Shown here piece after piece: positions 63,979 through 64,000 of a DNA stretch of 64,000 bases. Within the stretch, counting starts at the first letter, position 1; every line of letters starts with the position of its first letter. The DNA is taken from positions 388,001 to 452,000 of the forward strand of contig CAJHZI010000556.1 in assembly GCA_905160935.1 (NCBI GenBank), written 5' to 3'. The notes below the pieces were generated by a model, which searched no databases, had not been told where the DNA came from, and saw nothing but the letters and a program-made list of their open reading frames with translations. The stretch comes from Enchytraeus crypticus (lineage: Eukaryota; Annelida; Clitellata; Enchytraeida; Enchytraeidae). The translations under genes were made by a program, and so were the position numbers.

Positions 63979-64000
63979 CTAGTACTTTGTAATCCCAGGA

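Overview
This window is animal nuclear DNA. It is AT-rich and intron-rich, and packed with simple repeats, short interspersed repeats and truncated LINEs. Protein similarity points to a bilaterian, most likely an invertebrate, but the sequence alone does not fix the phylum. No bacterial or organellar signal, rRNA, credible tRNA gene or CRISPR array was seen.

Left flank (1-14,560): a single-exon class A GPCR lies on the minus strand at 124-1038. The rest is repeat-rich intergenic DNA. It holds a 16-bp minisatellite, a TA-flanked MITE (6221-7154), a non-autonomous hAT element with a perfect 8-bp target duplication (7308-8763), and two LINE remnants arranged head to head (about 8.78-10.1 kb).

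Core (14,564-31,935, minus): one complete dynamin gene. I assembled it from 20 coding exons whose splice sites and reading phases all agree. It encodes 837 aa: GTPase, stalk/middle, PH, GED and a C-terminal proline-rich tail. Its introns carry most of the repeat families seen elsewhere in the window. They also show a tandem duplication of the exon-15 splice acceptor and (TGAT)n tracts beside four acceptors.

Middle (32-47 kb): a single-exon gene of the IER2/IER5 immediate-early family (37,059-38,036, minus), with a CRE-like site at its start codon and a cluster of CAGCTG boxes downstream. A putative terminal exon of an unrecognised membrane protein lies at 47,256-47,397 (minus).

Right flank (47-64 kb): minisatellites, a second hAT element (53,506-54,253), broken RTE-like LINE copies, a perfect 33-bp hairpin, and at the far right the last exon (63,036-63,176, minus) of a cysteine-rich knottin-like peptide whose 5' exons lie beyond the window.

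The genes belong to unrelated functions: membrane scission, signalling and transcriptional early response. They do not form an operon-like system. The main structure that the genes do not explain is the repeat ecology. The 3' ends of one CR1-like LINE recur about a dozen times, two tRNA-type SINE families recur, and another short repeat shares its 3' tail with the RTE-like LINE.
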